Positions 1-6,647 of a stretch of 6,647 nucleotides of DNA are shown piece after piece. This DNA comes from Calditrichota bacterium (lineage in GTDB: Bacteria; Zhuqueibacterota; Zhuqueibacteria; Oleimicrobiales; Geothermoviventaceae): assembly GCA_013152765.1 (NCBI GenBank), contig JAADFT010000112.1:1-6647 (forward strand), written 5' to 3'. The notes beneath the pieces are model-generated. The model searched no databases. It saw only the letters and a list, made by a program, of their open reading frames with translations, and was not told the DNA's origin. Numbering within the stretch: the stretch's first letter is position 1; every line of letters starts with the position of its first letter. Both the position numbers and the translations under genes were made by a program.

Positions 1-419
1 ACAAGAAGGTCGCCGTCCAGGCTTCGGTTTTTTCCGGCCTGACCGGCGACAAATATCCCGGCCTGATCACGTTCTACGCTTTTCCGGCCAAAGGCCACAC
101 CAACGAAGAGTGCGAGCAGGCCATTCTGGAAGAGATTGAGCGCATCAAGAACGAACCTGTGACGGAGCAGGAACTCCAGAAGGCCAAGGACAGGGCCCGT
201 GTGGACCTCGTCAGAGAGATGCAGTCCAACCAGGGTCTGGCCATGACCCTGGCTTACTACCAGGTCATCACCGGCGACTGGCGCAACCTTTTCCGCGACC
301 TGGATGCTGTTCAACGCGTAACCGCGGACGACGTGCAACGCGTGGCCCGCACTTACCTGACGCGCCAGAATCGCACCGTCGGTTACCTTGTACCTCCGTC
401 AACGACCAGCGCCAACTAA
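1..419 (+). CDS. M16-family zinc peptidase, C-terminal end (partial gene)
   Basis: The reading frame is open from the left edge (first full codon at 3) to a TAA at 417-419, giving the last 138 residues of a protein that starts outside the window. The residues match the final part of an M16 (insulinase/pitrilysin/processing-peptidase) C-terminal domain: the PVTEQELQKAK segment, the long helix after it, and the closing VTADDVQRVARTYL motif that ends many bacterial M16 proteins. M16 enzymes are metallopeptidases that cut peptides inside a clamshell of two half-domains. The zinc motif HxxEH would lie in the missing N-terminal half, so activity cannot be judged here. The next gene is a second M16 protein that lacks HxxEH, 34 bases downstream. 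By analogy with known heterodimeric M16B proteases, I infer that this gene supplies the catalytic subunit. The M16 assignment is firm; the catalytic role is inference. Confidence 0.88.
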   Translation, partial: KKVAVQASVFSGLTGDKYPGLITFYAFPAKGHTNEECEQAILEEIERIKNEPVTEQELQKAKDRARVDLVREMQSNQGLAMTLAYYQVITGDWRNLFRDLDAVQRVTADDVQRVARTYLTRQNRTVGYLVPPSTTSAN

Positions 420-443
420 CGTTGAAACAGGCAAACAGCAAAC

Positions 444-448
444 GAGGT
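444..448 (+). promoter_or_regulatory. Ribosome binding site for the M16/LolA-like gene
   Basis: GAGGT lies five bases before ATG 454. It decides between that start and the longer frame opening at 388. The 454 start also exposes a clean signal peptide, so the two lines of evidence agree. Confidence 0.65.
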
Positions 449-453
449 CAATC

Positions 454-2586
454 ATGAAGTTACGTTTCCTTGCCAGATCGTTCTTTGCCGCACTTCTGAC
501 ATTCGCGCTTGTCCAGACCGCGCCAGGTCAGCAGTCGTACAAAGACCTCAAATTCCCGCCTCTCAAACCCATCAAAATGCCGAAGGTCAAGCGAACCGTT
601 CTGCCCAACGGGATGATCGTGCTGCTTGTGGAGGACCACGAGCTGCCACTCGTGGAAGCCTCGATGCGCATCGGCGTGGGTGGCGTGTACGATCCAGCCG
701 ACAAGGTCGGGCTGGCCTCCATCACGGGTGAAGTCATGCGCACAGGCGGCAGCACCTCGAGGTCCGGCGACGAAATCGACGACGCGCTCGAGCAGGTCGG
801 GGCAGTTGTGGAGGTGGGAATCGGCCGCACCTCGGGCTACGCCACCGTGTCGGCACTGAAGGAACATGCCGATCTGGCCTTCGGCATCCTGGCTGACATT
901 CTGGAACACCCGGCTTTTCCCGAGGACAAAATCGAGCTTGCCAAAATCGAGCAGCGTTCCGCCATTGCCCGTCGCAACGACGACCCAATGCAGGTCATCA
1001 TGCGCGAATTCACAAAACTGATCTACGGAGCAGACAGCCCCTACGCTCGACATCCGGAGTATGCCACCATCGACCGCATTTCCCGAGCCGACCTGGTGGC
1101 GTTCCACCGCAAGTTCTTTCATCCCAACAACGTTATCCTGGGCGTCTGGGGGGATTTCAAGACCGACGAAATGATTGCCCGCTTGCGGAAGATCTTCGGC
1201 GGCTGGGAAAAGGTTCCTTTCCAGCGCCCCTCTCTCCCGCAAGTCAAGTACACGTTCGACTACTCCGTCAACTACATCGAGAAGCCGGAGCTGAGCCAGT
1301 CGTACATCATGCTTGGTCACATCGGCGGCATCCGGAAAAATCCCGACTACTTCACCTGGATCGTGCTCAACGAAATCCTCGGCGGCGGCTTCAGCAGCAG
1401 GCTTGTTCGGAACGTGCGTTCGAGGATGGGCCTTGCCTACTCGGTTTTCGGGGCCTACGGCGCCAACTACGACTACCCGGGCATGTTTTACGTGGGCTGC
1501 CAGACCAAGCTCGGCACCACCGTCAAGGCCATTCGGGCAATGCTCCAGCAAGTGAAGGACATTCGCGACAGCGGCATCACCGACGACGAGTTGAAGCTTG
1601 CCAAAGAGAGTTTCCTGAATTCTTTCGTGTTCAACTTTGACACCAAACGGGAGATCGTCGAGCGCCTGATGACCTACGAGTACTACGGCTACCCGAAGGA
1701 TTTTCTGACCCGCATCCGTAAGGGAGTCGAAAAGGTAACCAAAGAGGACGTGCAGCGCGCTGCCCGGAAGTACCTGCACCCGGACAAGGTTCGCATTCTG
1801 GTTGAAGGTAACCAGAAGGGCTTCGACGAACCGCTCTCCGTTCTCGGGAAGGTGAACAGGATTGACATCACGATTCCCGAGCCCAAAGAAGAAACTCCAA
1901 AGGCCTCCAAGGCGGAGCTGGAGAAGGGGCGCGCCCTGCTTGCTCAGGCAGCAGCTGTTTGCGGCGGTGAGAAGTTGAAGCAGGTACGCACAATCCGGCA
2001 GGTGAGTCAGGTAACGATCAAGACTCCGCAAGGCGACATGGCCATTCATTCCGAGCGGATCCTGGTGTGGCCAGACCGCGCGTGGGAGAAAATGACCCTG
2101 CCCATGGGCAGCATGACTTCCGTCACCGTCGGGAACCAAAGCTGGATGATCACGCCCAAAGGTGTTCAGGACGTACCGGCCGAGCGTGCCAAGGAAGCAC
2201 GCGAAAACATTTTCCGCGAGCTGCCGTGGCTGCTGCGACGGGCGTCCGACGGCGACCTGACTGTTCAGGCCCTCGGTCAAAAGCAGGTGGAGGGCAAGAC
2301 CTACGACGTCCTTCTCCTCCGCGACGAGAAGCAGGGATTCTCGACCCGACTGTACCTGGACCCGGCAACTCACAAACCGTTGCGCCAGCACTACCGCGGC
2401 CGCGTGATGGGCGCTCCCACTCAGGTAAACGAGGTGTACGAGGCATTCCGAACGGTGGACGGCGTCGCCTTCCCTGTGCGCACCAAGGTGTTCGCAAACG
2501 GTAAGGAATTTGCCGAGGCGCAGGTCGACACGATCCAGGTGAACGTCCAGGTCCCCGACAGCCTGTTTCAACGCCCGTCCAGGTAG
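454..2586 (+). CDS. Exported non-catalytic M16 peptidase-like protein with C-terminal LolA-like domain
   Basis: A 710-residue protein. I chose ATG 454 because GAGGT (444-448) lies five bases upstream and the product then opens with a signal peptide (MKLR, then a hydrophobic stretch to about residue 21, probable cleavage near 25). An ATG at 388 would bury that signal and overlap the previous gene. Residues 47-455 form two M16 half-domains. Where active enzymes have HxxEH, this protein has GLASITGEVM (86-95), so zinc binding and catalysis should be lost. The second half-domain keeps LGGGFSSRL and GLAYSV (309-331), including R316 and Y329. These fit the Arg/Tyr pair that non-catalytic M16B subunits use to hold substrate. 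After a charged linker (about 476-490), residues 491-705 resemble the LolA/LolB/RseB-like carrier fold: beta-rich, with a VYEAFRTVDGVAFP segment at 661-674 followed by paired strands. I infer a periplasmic partner of the upstream M16 protein with an added lipid- or peptide-binding module. The extension is less certain than the M16 part. Confidence 0.9.
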   Translation: MKLRFLARSFFAALLTFALVQTAPGQQSYKDLKFPPLKPIKMPKVKRTVLPNGMIVLLVEDHELPLVEASMRIGVGGVYDPADKVGLASITGEVMRTGGSTSRSGDEIDDALEQVGAVVEVGIGRTSGYATVSALKEHADLAFGILADILEHPAFPEDKIELAKIEQRSAIARRNDDPMQVIMREFTKLIYGADSPYARHPEYATIDRISRADLVAFHRKFFHPNNVILGVWGDFKTDEMIARLRKIFGGWEKVPFQRPSLPQVKYTFDYSVNYIEKPELSQSYIMLGHIGGIRKNPDYFTWIVLNEILGGGFSSRLVRNVRSRMGLAYSVFGAYGANYDYPGMFYVGCQTKLGTTVKAIRAMLQQVKDIRDSGITDDELKLAKESFLNSFVFNFDTKREIVERLMTYEYYGYPKDFLTRIRKGVEKVTKEDVQRAARKYLHPDKVRILVEGNQKGFDEPLSVLGKVNRIDITIPEPKEETPKASKAELEKGRALLAQAAAVCGGEKLKQVRTIRQVSQVTIKTPQGDMAIHSERILVWPDRAWEKMTLPMGSMTSVTVGNQSWMITPKGVQDVPAERAKEARENIFRELPWLLRRASDGDLTVQALGQKQVEGKTYDVLLLRDEKQGFSTRLYLDPATHKPLRQHYRGRVMGAPTQVNEVYEAFRTVDGVAFPVRTKVFANGKEFAEAQVDTIQVNVQVPDSLFQRPSR

Positions 2587-2641
2587 CTTGGCGAAGGCAG
2601 TAGCCCTGCAGTTTGGCACGAAGAGACAGGATTGAGCCAAG

Positions 2642-3781
2642 GTGACGAGCTTCAACCGGCTGGTACGCTTGGGCGAACAACGACTTCCCCTGAGCTTGCT
2701 TGGGCTCGCAGCCACTCTGGCGCTGGTCCTGCACGTCGCGTGCACCCGTGACAAGACGCCCACACGTCCTGCCTCGCCCTGGACCCAAATCGCATGGTCC
2801 GAGCCAACGGTGGTCTTCTCGGCGCAAAGTGGCGGCGTCTGGTACCCCCGGTTGCTCGAGCTCGACAACGGTACGCTGCTCTGCGCGTACGACACCAACG
2901 AGAACTCGGAGCACGTCGAGATTCGTATTTCGGTAAGCCGAGACGGCGGGCGAAGCTGGAAAAGGGGGAGCCGCGTGTTTGCTAACCCTGAGTGCGACTG
3001 CGCCAACCCTCACCTGCTTCAGCTCAGCGACGGCGCTGTGCTCTGCGCTTTCCGAGAGGTCGGCTGCGCCCCCTACCGCATCCGCGTAGCGATCAGCAGG
3101 GACCGCGGGCAAACCTGGTCTCTGTTGTCTACGGTTGACTCCAGCGGCAGCGGGCTGTGGGAACCTTTCCTGCTGAGCCCCGACGGCCGGCACGTCCACG
3201 TCTTCTACTCAAGCGAAGCGTACCAGCCGCAGTACCCGCAGGTGGTCGCAGCGCGGACTTCAATCGACGGAGGCAAGACCTGGAGCGCTCCCCGGATTGT
3301 GGCCAGCAGTCCCCGCTCACGCGACGGGATGGCGTCTGTTGTAGTGCTGCCCGACGGCCAGTGGCTCTGCTTCTTCGAAGCTACGGACGCCGGCAATCCC
3401 TTCGTGATTCGATCCGTCCGCAGCCTGGACGGCGGCCAAACCTGGACAGACCGCTCCTTAGTTTACGCACCGGACAGTTTGCATTTTGCGAGCGCCCCGT
3501 ACGGCGTACTGCTCTCCGACGGCAGTTTGCTCGTCACGTTCCAGACCGACGAGGAACGAACCATCGAGAGTTGCAGTGTGAGCCTGGATCTGAAGTACGT
3601 TCGCAGCTTCGACGGTGGCAAAACGTGGTCGGAGTCAAGGCCAGTTCTGGCAGGCACGGACACCTACTGGTGGAATTCGGTGATCCAGCTCCGGGACGGC
3701 ACCCTGCTGGCGGCAAGCAGTGTGTCCGCGACGGACCGTCCAAGCAGGATCGTCGTCGTGCGCGGGGAATTGATGCCGTAG
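2642..3781 (+). CDS. Sialidase-superfamily (BNR/Asp-box) beta-propeller, probable lipoprotein
   Basis: A 379-residue protein from GTG 2642, the first possible start after an in-frame stop at 2633. AGGA at 2628-2631 is a weak ribosome site ten bases upstream. Residues 15-33 are hydrophobic and end in HVAC, so C34 could be lipidated, although His at -3 is not typical of a lipobox. Five Asp-boxes (SxDxGxTW pattern) sit at about 99-106, 152-159, 207-214, 261-268 and 322-329, each on a beta-hairpin, as in six-bladed sialidase-like propellers. The WYPRLLELDNGTLL segment (67-80) and later DG(S/T)LL repeats (about 293-297 and 352-355) are blade strands common to this superfamily. The usual FRIP arginine motif of true GH33 sialidases is not seen; the order here is YPR. 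A role as a sialidase, another glycosidase (GH93 arabinanases share the fold) or a glycan-binding protein remains open. It lies 55 bases after the M16 gene and may share its transcript. The fold is firm; the substrate is unknown. Confidence 0.88.
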   Translation: MTSFNRLVRLGEQRLPLSLLGLAATLALVLHVACTRDKTPTRPASPWTQIAWSEPTVVFSAQSGGVWYPRLLELDNGTLLCAYDTNENSEHVEIRISVSRDGGRSWKRGSRVFANPECDCANPHLLQLSDGAVLCAFREVGCAPYRIRVAISRDRGQTWSLLSTVDSSGSGLWEPFLLSPDGRHVHVFYSSEAYQPQYPQVVAARTSIDGGKTWSAPRIVASSPRSRDGMASVVVLPDGQWLCFFEATDAGNPFVIRSVRSLDGGQTWTDRSLVYAPDSLHFASAPYGVLLSDGSLLVTFQTDEERTIESCSVSLDLKYVRSFDGGKTWSESRPVLAGTDTYWWNSVIQLRDGTLLAASSVSATDRPSRIVVVRGELMP

Positions 3782-3845
3782 CCCAAAGCCCCCTCAAACG
3801 TGTGCAACGGGAATTCTCCTCGCATCCGCGCAACTTTTGAGAATT

Positions 3846-3877
3846 GTGCCGGGCACTTTTTGCGAAGCACCCGGCAC
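3846..3877. terminator. Possible bidirectional terminator hairpin between convergent genes
   Basis: GTGCCGGG (3846-3853) is exactly complementary to CCCGGCAC (3870-3877). This makes an 8-bp GC-rich stem with a 16-base loop that can fold further (TGC/GCA around GAA). It sits between the stop of the propeller gene (3781) and the stop of the transketolase gene (3913), where a shared terminator is expected. Neither side shows a strong T-run right after the stem, so termination may be weak or need another factor. Confidence 0.45.
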
Positions 3878-3912
3878 CTCTCTTCATGTGCGATTCAAGA
3901 AAGCTCGCTGGT

Positions 3913-6261
3913 TCAGGCCTGGAGCGCTTCCAGCGGTCTACGCAAACGCGCCAGCCTTTCGTCCCTTTCTTTGGCGAACTTCTCAATCCCCTTCAAAATC
4001 CATCTGGGCGAAATGTGTGCTTCCTCGCACAGCTCGTCCACGGTGCCGCCAGTGCGCCAGCGGTTGTCCCAGTCCGAACTGAGCGAGTACTCTTCAGCAA
4101 CCTTCGACGTCAACCAGTCGTGCATCAGCCGAAGAGCGCCGTTGGTGATCACCATCGAGTCTACCCAGTCGCTTTCCGGCAGCACCTGGTTGCGGTACTC
4201 CTCCGGCTGGGCCATGAAGAGCTCGTGGCTGATGGCGGCCACAATCTTCACATTCAACCCTCGCTTGTCCAGCTCCGGGAGGATTTGCAGCAGGTTGTTC
4301 GTGGTGCTCGTTCCCTGCACCAGAACGGTCCCCATTTTGGGAAGATCCGGCCGGTAGTCGCGCATCACGTACGCGCCTTTGGCTGCGGCGAAATGGGACG
4401 GCACCCCCAGCGCCTCGCGATCCGGAATCGTGATTGCCGGTCGTGTGAGGTGCAACACGATGATCGGCGCCTTCAGTCGCAGCGCAGCGCCCAACACCAC
4501 CGGCACCTCGTTGTGCTCCCACGGGTGCAGATTGATGACCTGCCCTTTCGGGAAGAGCTGCCCCACACCCGGCGAGAAAATGCCGAAGTGGGTACGCGAG
4601 TCGTCCGCCGTCTCGGGACCGGAATGTCCTGCCACCCAGATTACCTTGCCCACCTTCAGGTCGCAGTCTTGCGCCAACTGGCTGAAGAGACGCATCGGAC
4701 CGTACTTCAGGTACGCAAACGACCCATAGGTTGAGAATGCGGCGTAGAAGCCGTTGAATTCTTTGTACGGATCCCTGGCGAAGTTCACCGTCACCATGCC
4801 GGCCCCGATTCCGGCGTTGGTGAATTCGGTGATCTCTTGCGGCAAAATCGCTCCGAGTGTGTTGCTCTCGCGGTCGTACCAGCCAAAGCCTTCGAAGTCG
4901 CCCCACCTCTGCCCAAAACCGGCGATGTTCGTCGACTCCGCCAGGTCCGCCGAGGACACAACGAAAAGAGGTCTGCCGTAGTCCTTGTGTCCGAGCGCGT
5001 TCACCCAGGCCCCCCACTTCCTGAGCGCGTTTCGGTTCGCCGCCTTCTCGCCCGGCTTCACAAACATCTCTTCCGGGTAGTTTTCGTAGTCGTAGATGCG
5101 CTCGTCATTCCACGGATTACGGTCGCCCAGCCGGTAAGTAGGCAGGTCATCCGGCACGCTGTCCCCAAGCGTCACCAGCGTGTCGGCCAGGTAGTCGATC
5201 AACGCCTGATCCCGCCGCAACACATCCAGCACGCGATTGATGTTCGTCCACTCCTGTTCGCGCTGGGCTTCTTCTGTTGGCGGAGCCGGCTCGCCGAAAC
5301 CCTCGAACTCGATTCCGTACTTCTCCATGAAGGGTCGCTTGGTTTCCCAGAAGAGCTCGCTGTTCATCTTGTGGGGCGCGCCGTGTGACTTGTTGTCGTA
5401 GATCAGGTAGCCGCGCCCTTTCTTGGTCCGCATCCAGCCGATGTTTGGCACTTTCTTCTCGTTCGGCCCCAGGAAAAGTTCGAGGACCATTCGTCCGAGT
5501 TTTTCCCAATCGTGGCCGTTCTCGCAACCCACCACTCGCCAGCCGTGGCAGCCGAACCAGTCGGTTGGGGTACCTGGCACAACCTTGGAAATCGGGTGAT
5601 CGTCGATCCCAAAATCGTTCCAGTCCACCACGTAGTACAGGTTGCTCAGACCGAGCCCCCACGCCGAGTTCTTGGTCTCGTGAATGGCACCCGGCGTGAG
5701 ACCTCCCTCGCCTTCGAACGCCACCACCTTCACTTGCTCGGCACCCGCCATCTTGAGCGCCAGCGCTTCACCAGCCGCGGCCGGGGAGCCGTGTCCAGAA
5801 GGCCCGGTGTTGAATTTCAGGAAAAGCGTTTTGCCTGCCATTTCAGCGTGCCCAGGCAGCCCTCCATTGTGACGAAACCCGAGCAGGTCTTCCGCCAAAA
5901 CAATCCGCTCGGGTTCCACGTAGTAGCGCTCATCCTTGGTCTGCTGGTACTTCTGCCTGAGCGCCTCCGACAGCACGGTTAGCATGGCGTAGATGAGCGG
6001 GATCGTGTGTCCCGCGACCAGGATGAAGCGGTCGCCGAATCGTTTTTCCGGGTGGCGAAGATCGTAACGCATCACGCCGCTCAGCATCGTGGCCACAAGG
6101 GCGTGCACCTTGGACCGCGAGCCGCCCGGGTGTCCACTCTGGCGGTAGTTCAGCATGATGTCGATGAGCTGATCGACCATGTCCTTCACAACTTCCCACT
6201 TCTCGAAGTGCTGCGAGATTTCCCTGTACCGTGCTTCGAGATCTACATGCCCAGTGTCCAT
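3913..6261 (-). CDS. Divergent transketolase-family thiamin diphosphate enzyme
   Basis: A 782-residue cytosolic enzyme, no signal peptide. Transketolases move two-carbon ketol units between sugar phosphates in the pentose phosphate and Calvin pathways. ATG 6261 is chosen over an in-frame GTG at 6285 because GGAGG lies five bases before it. Domains: cofactor diphosphate domain about 20-320, pyrimidine domain about 405-615, C-terminal domain about 625-770. Active-site landmarks matching E. coli transketolase are SGHPGG (H44), AGH (H85), LPGH (H138), TGPSGHG (152-158), SHGAP (292-296), SSADL (436-440), PQE (E476, the cofactor-activating Glu), DSRTH (D554, H558) and LTR (R607). The cofactor motif reads GEG (184-186) with N215 at the same spacing as in E. 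coli, so a Glu replaces the Mg-binding Asp, and P190 replaces the conserved Glu160. The protein is over 100 residues longer than typical transketolase, with inserts around 101-120, 320-405 and before H558. Phosphoketolase was considered, but its motifs fit poorly. The family is firm; the exact substrates are inferred. Confidence 0.9.
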   Translation of the reverse strand: MDTGHVDLEARYREISQHFEKWEVVKDMVDQLIDIMLNYRQSGHPGGSRSKVHALVATMLSGVMRYDLRHPEKRFGDRFILVAGHTIPLIYAMLTVLSEALRQKYQQTKDERYYVEPERIVLAEDLLGFRHNGGLPGHAEMAGKTLFLKFNTGPSGHGSPAAAGEALALKMAGAEQVKVVAFEGEGGLTPGAIHETKNSAWGLGLSNLYYVVDWNDFGIDDHPISKVVPGTPTDWFGCHGWRVVGCENGHDWEKLGRMVLELFLGPNEKKVPNIGWMRTKKGRGYLIYDNKSHGAPHKMNSELFWETKRPFMEKYGIEFEGFGEPAPPTEEAQREQEWTNINRVLDVLRRDQALIDYLADTLVTLGDSVPDDLPTYRLGDRNPWNDERIYDYENYPEEMFVKPGEKAANRNALRKWGAWVNALGHKDYGRPLFVVSSADLAESTNIAGFGQRWGDFEGFGWYDRESNTLGAILPQEITEFTNAGIGAGMVTVNFARDPYKEFNGFYAAFSTYGSFAYLKYGPMRLFSQLAQDCDLKVGKVIWVAGHSGPETADDSRTHFGIFSPGVGQLFPKGQVINLHPWEHNEVPVVLGAALRLKAPIIVLHLTRPAITIPDREALGVPSHFAAAKGAYVMRDYRPDLPKMGTVLVQGTSTTNNLLQILPELDKRGLNVKIVAAISHELFMAQPEEYRNQVLPESDWVDSMVITNGALRLMHDWLTSKVAEEYSLSSDWDNRWRTGGTVDELCEEAHISPRWILKGIEKFAKERDERLARLRRPLEALQA

Positions 6262-6266
6262 GTAAT

Positions 6267-6271
6267 CCTCC
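6267..6271 (-). promoter_or_regulatory. Strong Shine-Dalgarno site for the transketolase-family gene
   Basis: Read on the minus strand, GGAGG is followed by ATTAC and then ATG at 6261, ideal spacing. It makes 6261 the start and places the in-frame GTG at 6285 in the leader. Confidence 0.8.
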
Positions 6272-6322
6272 GTGTGCTGTTCCACCAGCGCGGAAGCATC
6301 CCTCGTTCCCAGTTCGGCTTGA

Positions 6323-6350
6323 ATTTATGGACAGGGCGGCATTTTTCCAA
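6323..6350 (-). promoter_or_regulatory. Candidate sigma-70-type promoter for the transketolase-family gene
   Basis: On the minus strand TTGGAA (6350-6345) and ATAAAT (6328-6323) are separated by 16 bases. They sit in the only AT-rich patch of the upstream region, about 60 bases before the start codon. Both boxes are imperfect matches and the promoter consensus of this organism is unknown. Confidence 0.3.
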
Positions 6351-6647
6351 ACGCTTTAGCCTCAATTTTTAAGTCGTTTGCACGCCTTGAACCGGTTCTG
6401 CGGTCAAAACGGACGGCGAGTTAGGACGAAACGCATCTGCCCTTCAAACCAGCGTTCAAGGCAAGCGTACCCCGCGAACCCGCCTGAAGGCAGTGGACCG
6501 AAAGGCTCCGAGACCCTCGTTTTCCCGGGTACACATCCGTCGGTTACCCCGGCACGGAGCGACGTTCCAACAGCAAGCCCGTGCTGGGTGGATCATCACT
6601 TGTGGACGGCCAGCGCAAACGCGTCGCGCCCAACAAGACAGGAATGG

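Larger units (their letters stand above)
6262..6647. other. Upstream intergenic stretch without a supported gene
   Basis: These 386 bases hold the ribosome site and candidate promoter of the transketolase-family gene and a 10-base palindrome, GAACCGGTTC, at 6389-6398, which could be an operator just upstream of that promoter. Beyond about 6400 neither strand gives a convincing protein. The minus-strand frame entering at the right edge would end in tandem TGA codons at 6598-6593 after only about 16 residues, so it could be the tail of an upstream gene, but this is too short to judge. Plus-strand frames reaching the edge are Arg-rich and lack ribosome sites. No tRNA or riboswitch fold was recognised. 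Confidence 0.5.

Noticed and set aside
388..453. Upstream extension of the second M16 gene to ATG 388
   Set aside because: It would overlap the previous gene and hide the signal peptide; ATG 454 has a ribosome site.
460..3006. Minus-strand open frame of 848 codons across the M16 gene
   Set aside because: It is antisense to a well-recognised M16 protein and the propeller gene. Its product is rich in His, Arg, Val and Leu without any family motif. Long shadow frames like this arise from codon bias in GC-rich genes.
2150..3199. Minus-strand open frame of 349 codons
   Set aside because: It overlaps two real genes, its composition is Arg/Pro/Gly-rich, and no domain is recognisable.
3844..4734. 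Plus-strand open frame of 296 codons
   Set aside because: It is antisense to the transketolase gene, rich in His/Arg/Val, and has no family resemblance.
6262..6285. GTG start at 6285 for the transketolase-family gene
   Set aside because: The GGAGG inside this extension is ideally placed for ATG 6261, so the extra eight residues are probably leader.
6384..6462. Inverted repeat GCCTTGAAC / GTTCAAGGC
   Set aside because: Nine bases with a 61-base spacer is within chance expectation for a region this size, with no other sign of a mobile element or RNA.
6470..6495. T-arm-like GGGTTCGCGGG on the minus strand
   Set aside because: No matching acceptor, D or anticodon arms could be found around it, so it is not a tRNA.
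6596..6647. Possible C-terminal tail of an upstream minus-strand gene ending in tandem TGA codons
   Set aside because: Only about 16 residues are visible, too few to call a gene.
6644..6647. ATG at the right edge after AGGA
   Set aside because: The putative ribosome site directly abuts the ATG and only one codon is visible.

Overview
The window is GC-rich bacterial DNA with a high coding density. It holds one partial and three complete protein genes. Three run rightwards (+) and one runs leftwards (-), so the two transcription units converge near position 3850. Sec-type export signals on a zinc-protease-family protein and a probable lipoprotein point to a bacterium with an elaborate envelope. 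The C-terminal LolA-like domain fused to the peptidase would suit a diderm (Gram-negative-type) cell. The phylum cannot be fixed from this sequence. No rRNA, tRNA, IS element, phage gene or CRISPR array is visible.

Left half, + strand (1-3781). The window opens inside the end of an M16 (insulinase/pitrilysin-family) peptidase gene. After 34 bases comes a second, complete M16 gene with a signal peptide. Its zinc-binding HxxEH motif is missing, so it looks like the non-catalytic half of a two-subunit M16 protease whose active half is probably the upstream gene. It also carries a C-terminal extension of about 220 residues that resembles the LolA/LolB/RseB lipoprotein-carrier fold. After another 55 bases comes a GTG-started, probably lipid-anchored six-bladed beta-propeller of the sialidase (BNR/Asp-box) superfamily with five clear Asp-boxes. 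The tight same-strand spacing suggests one envelope-directed operon, though no functional link between the peptidases and the propeller is proven.

Right half, - strand (3913-6261). A single long gene encodes a divergent transketolase-family, thiamin-diphosphate-dependent enzyme of 782 residues. It keeps the sugar-phosphate-binding and cofactor-activating residues of transketolase. It differs in the Mg-binding motif (GEG for GDG), lacks the Glu four residues after that motif, and is over 100 residues longer than classical transketolases. A strong Shine-Dalgarno sequence fixes its start at 6261. The convergent gap (3782-3912) has an 8-bp hairpin that may end transcription from both sides. The 386 bases right of the transketolase start (6262-6647) hold a candidate promoter and a short palindrome but no gene I can support.

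The most notable items are the unusual transketolase subfamily and the pseudo-peptidase/LolA-like fusion paired with an M16 neighbour. No defence system or clearly new multi-gene system is evident.
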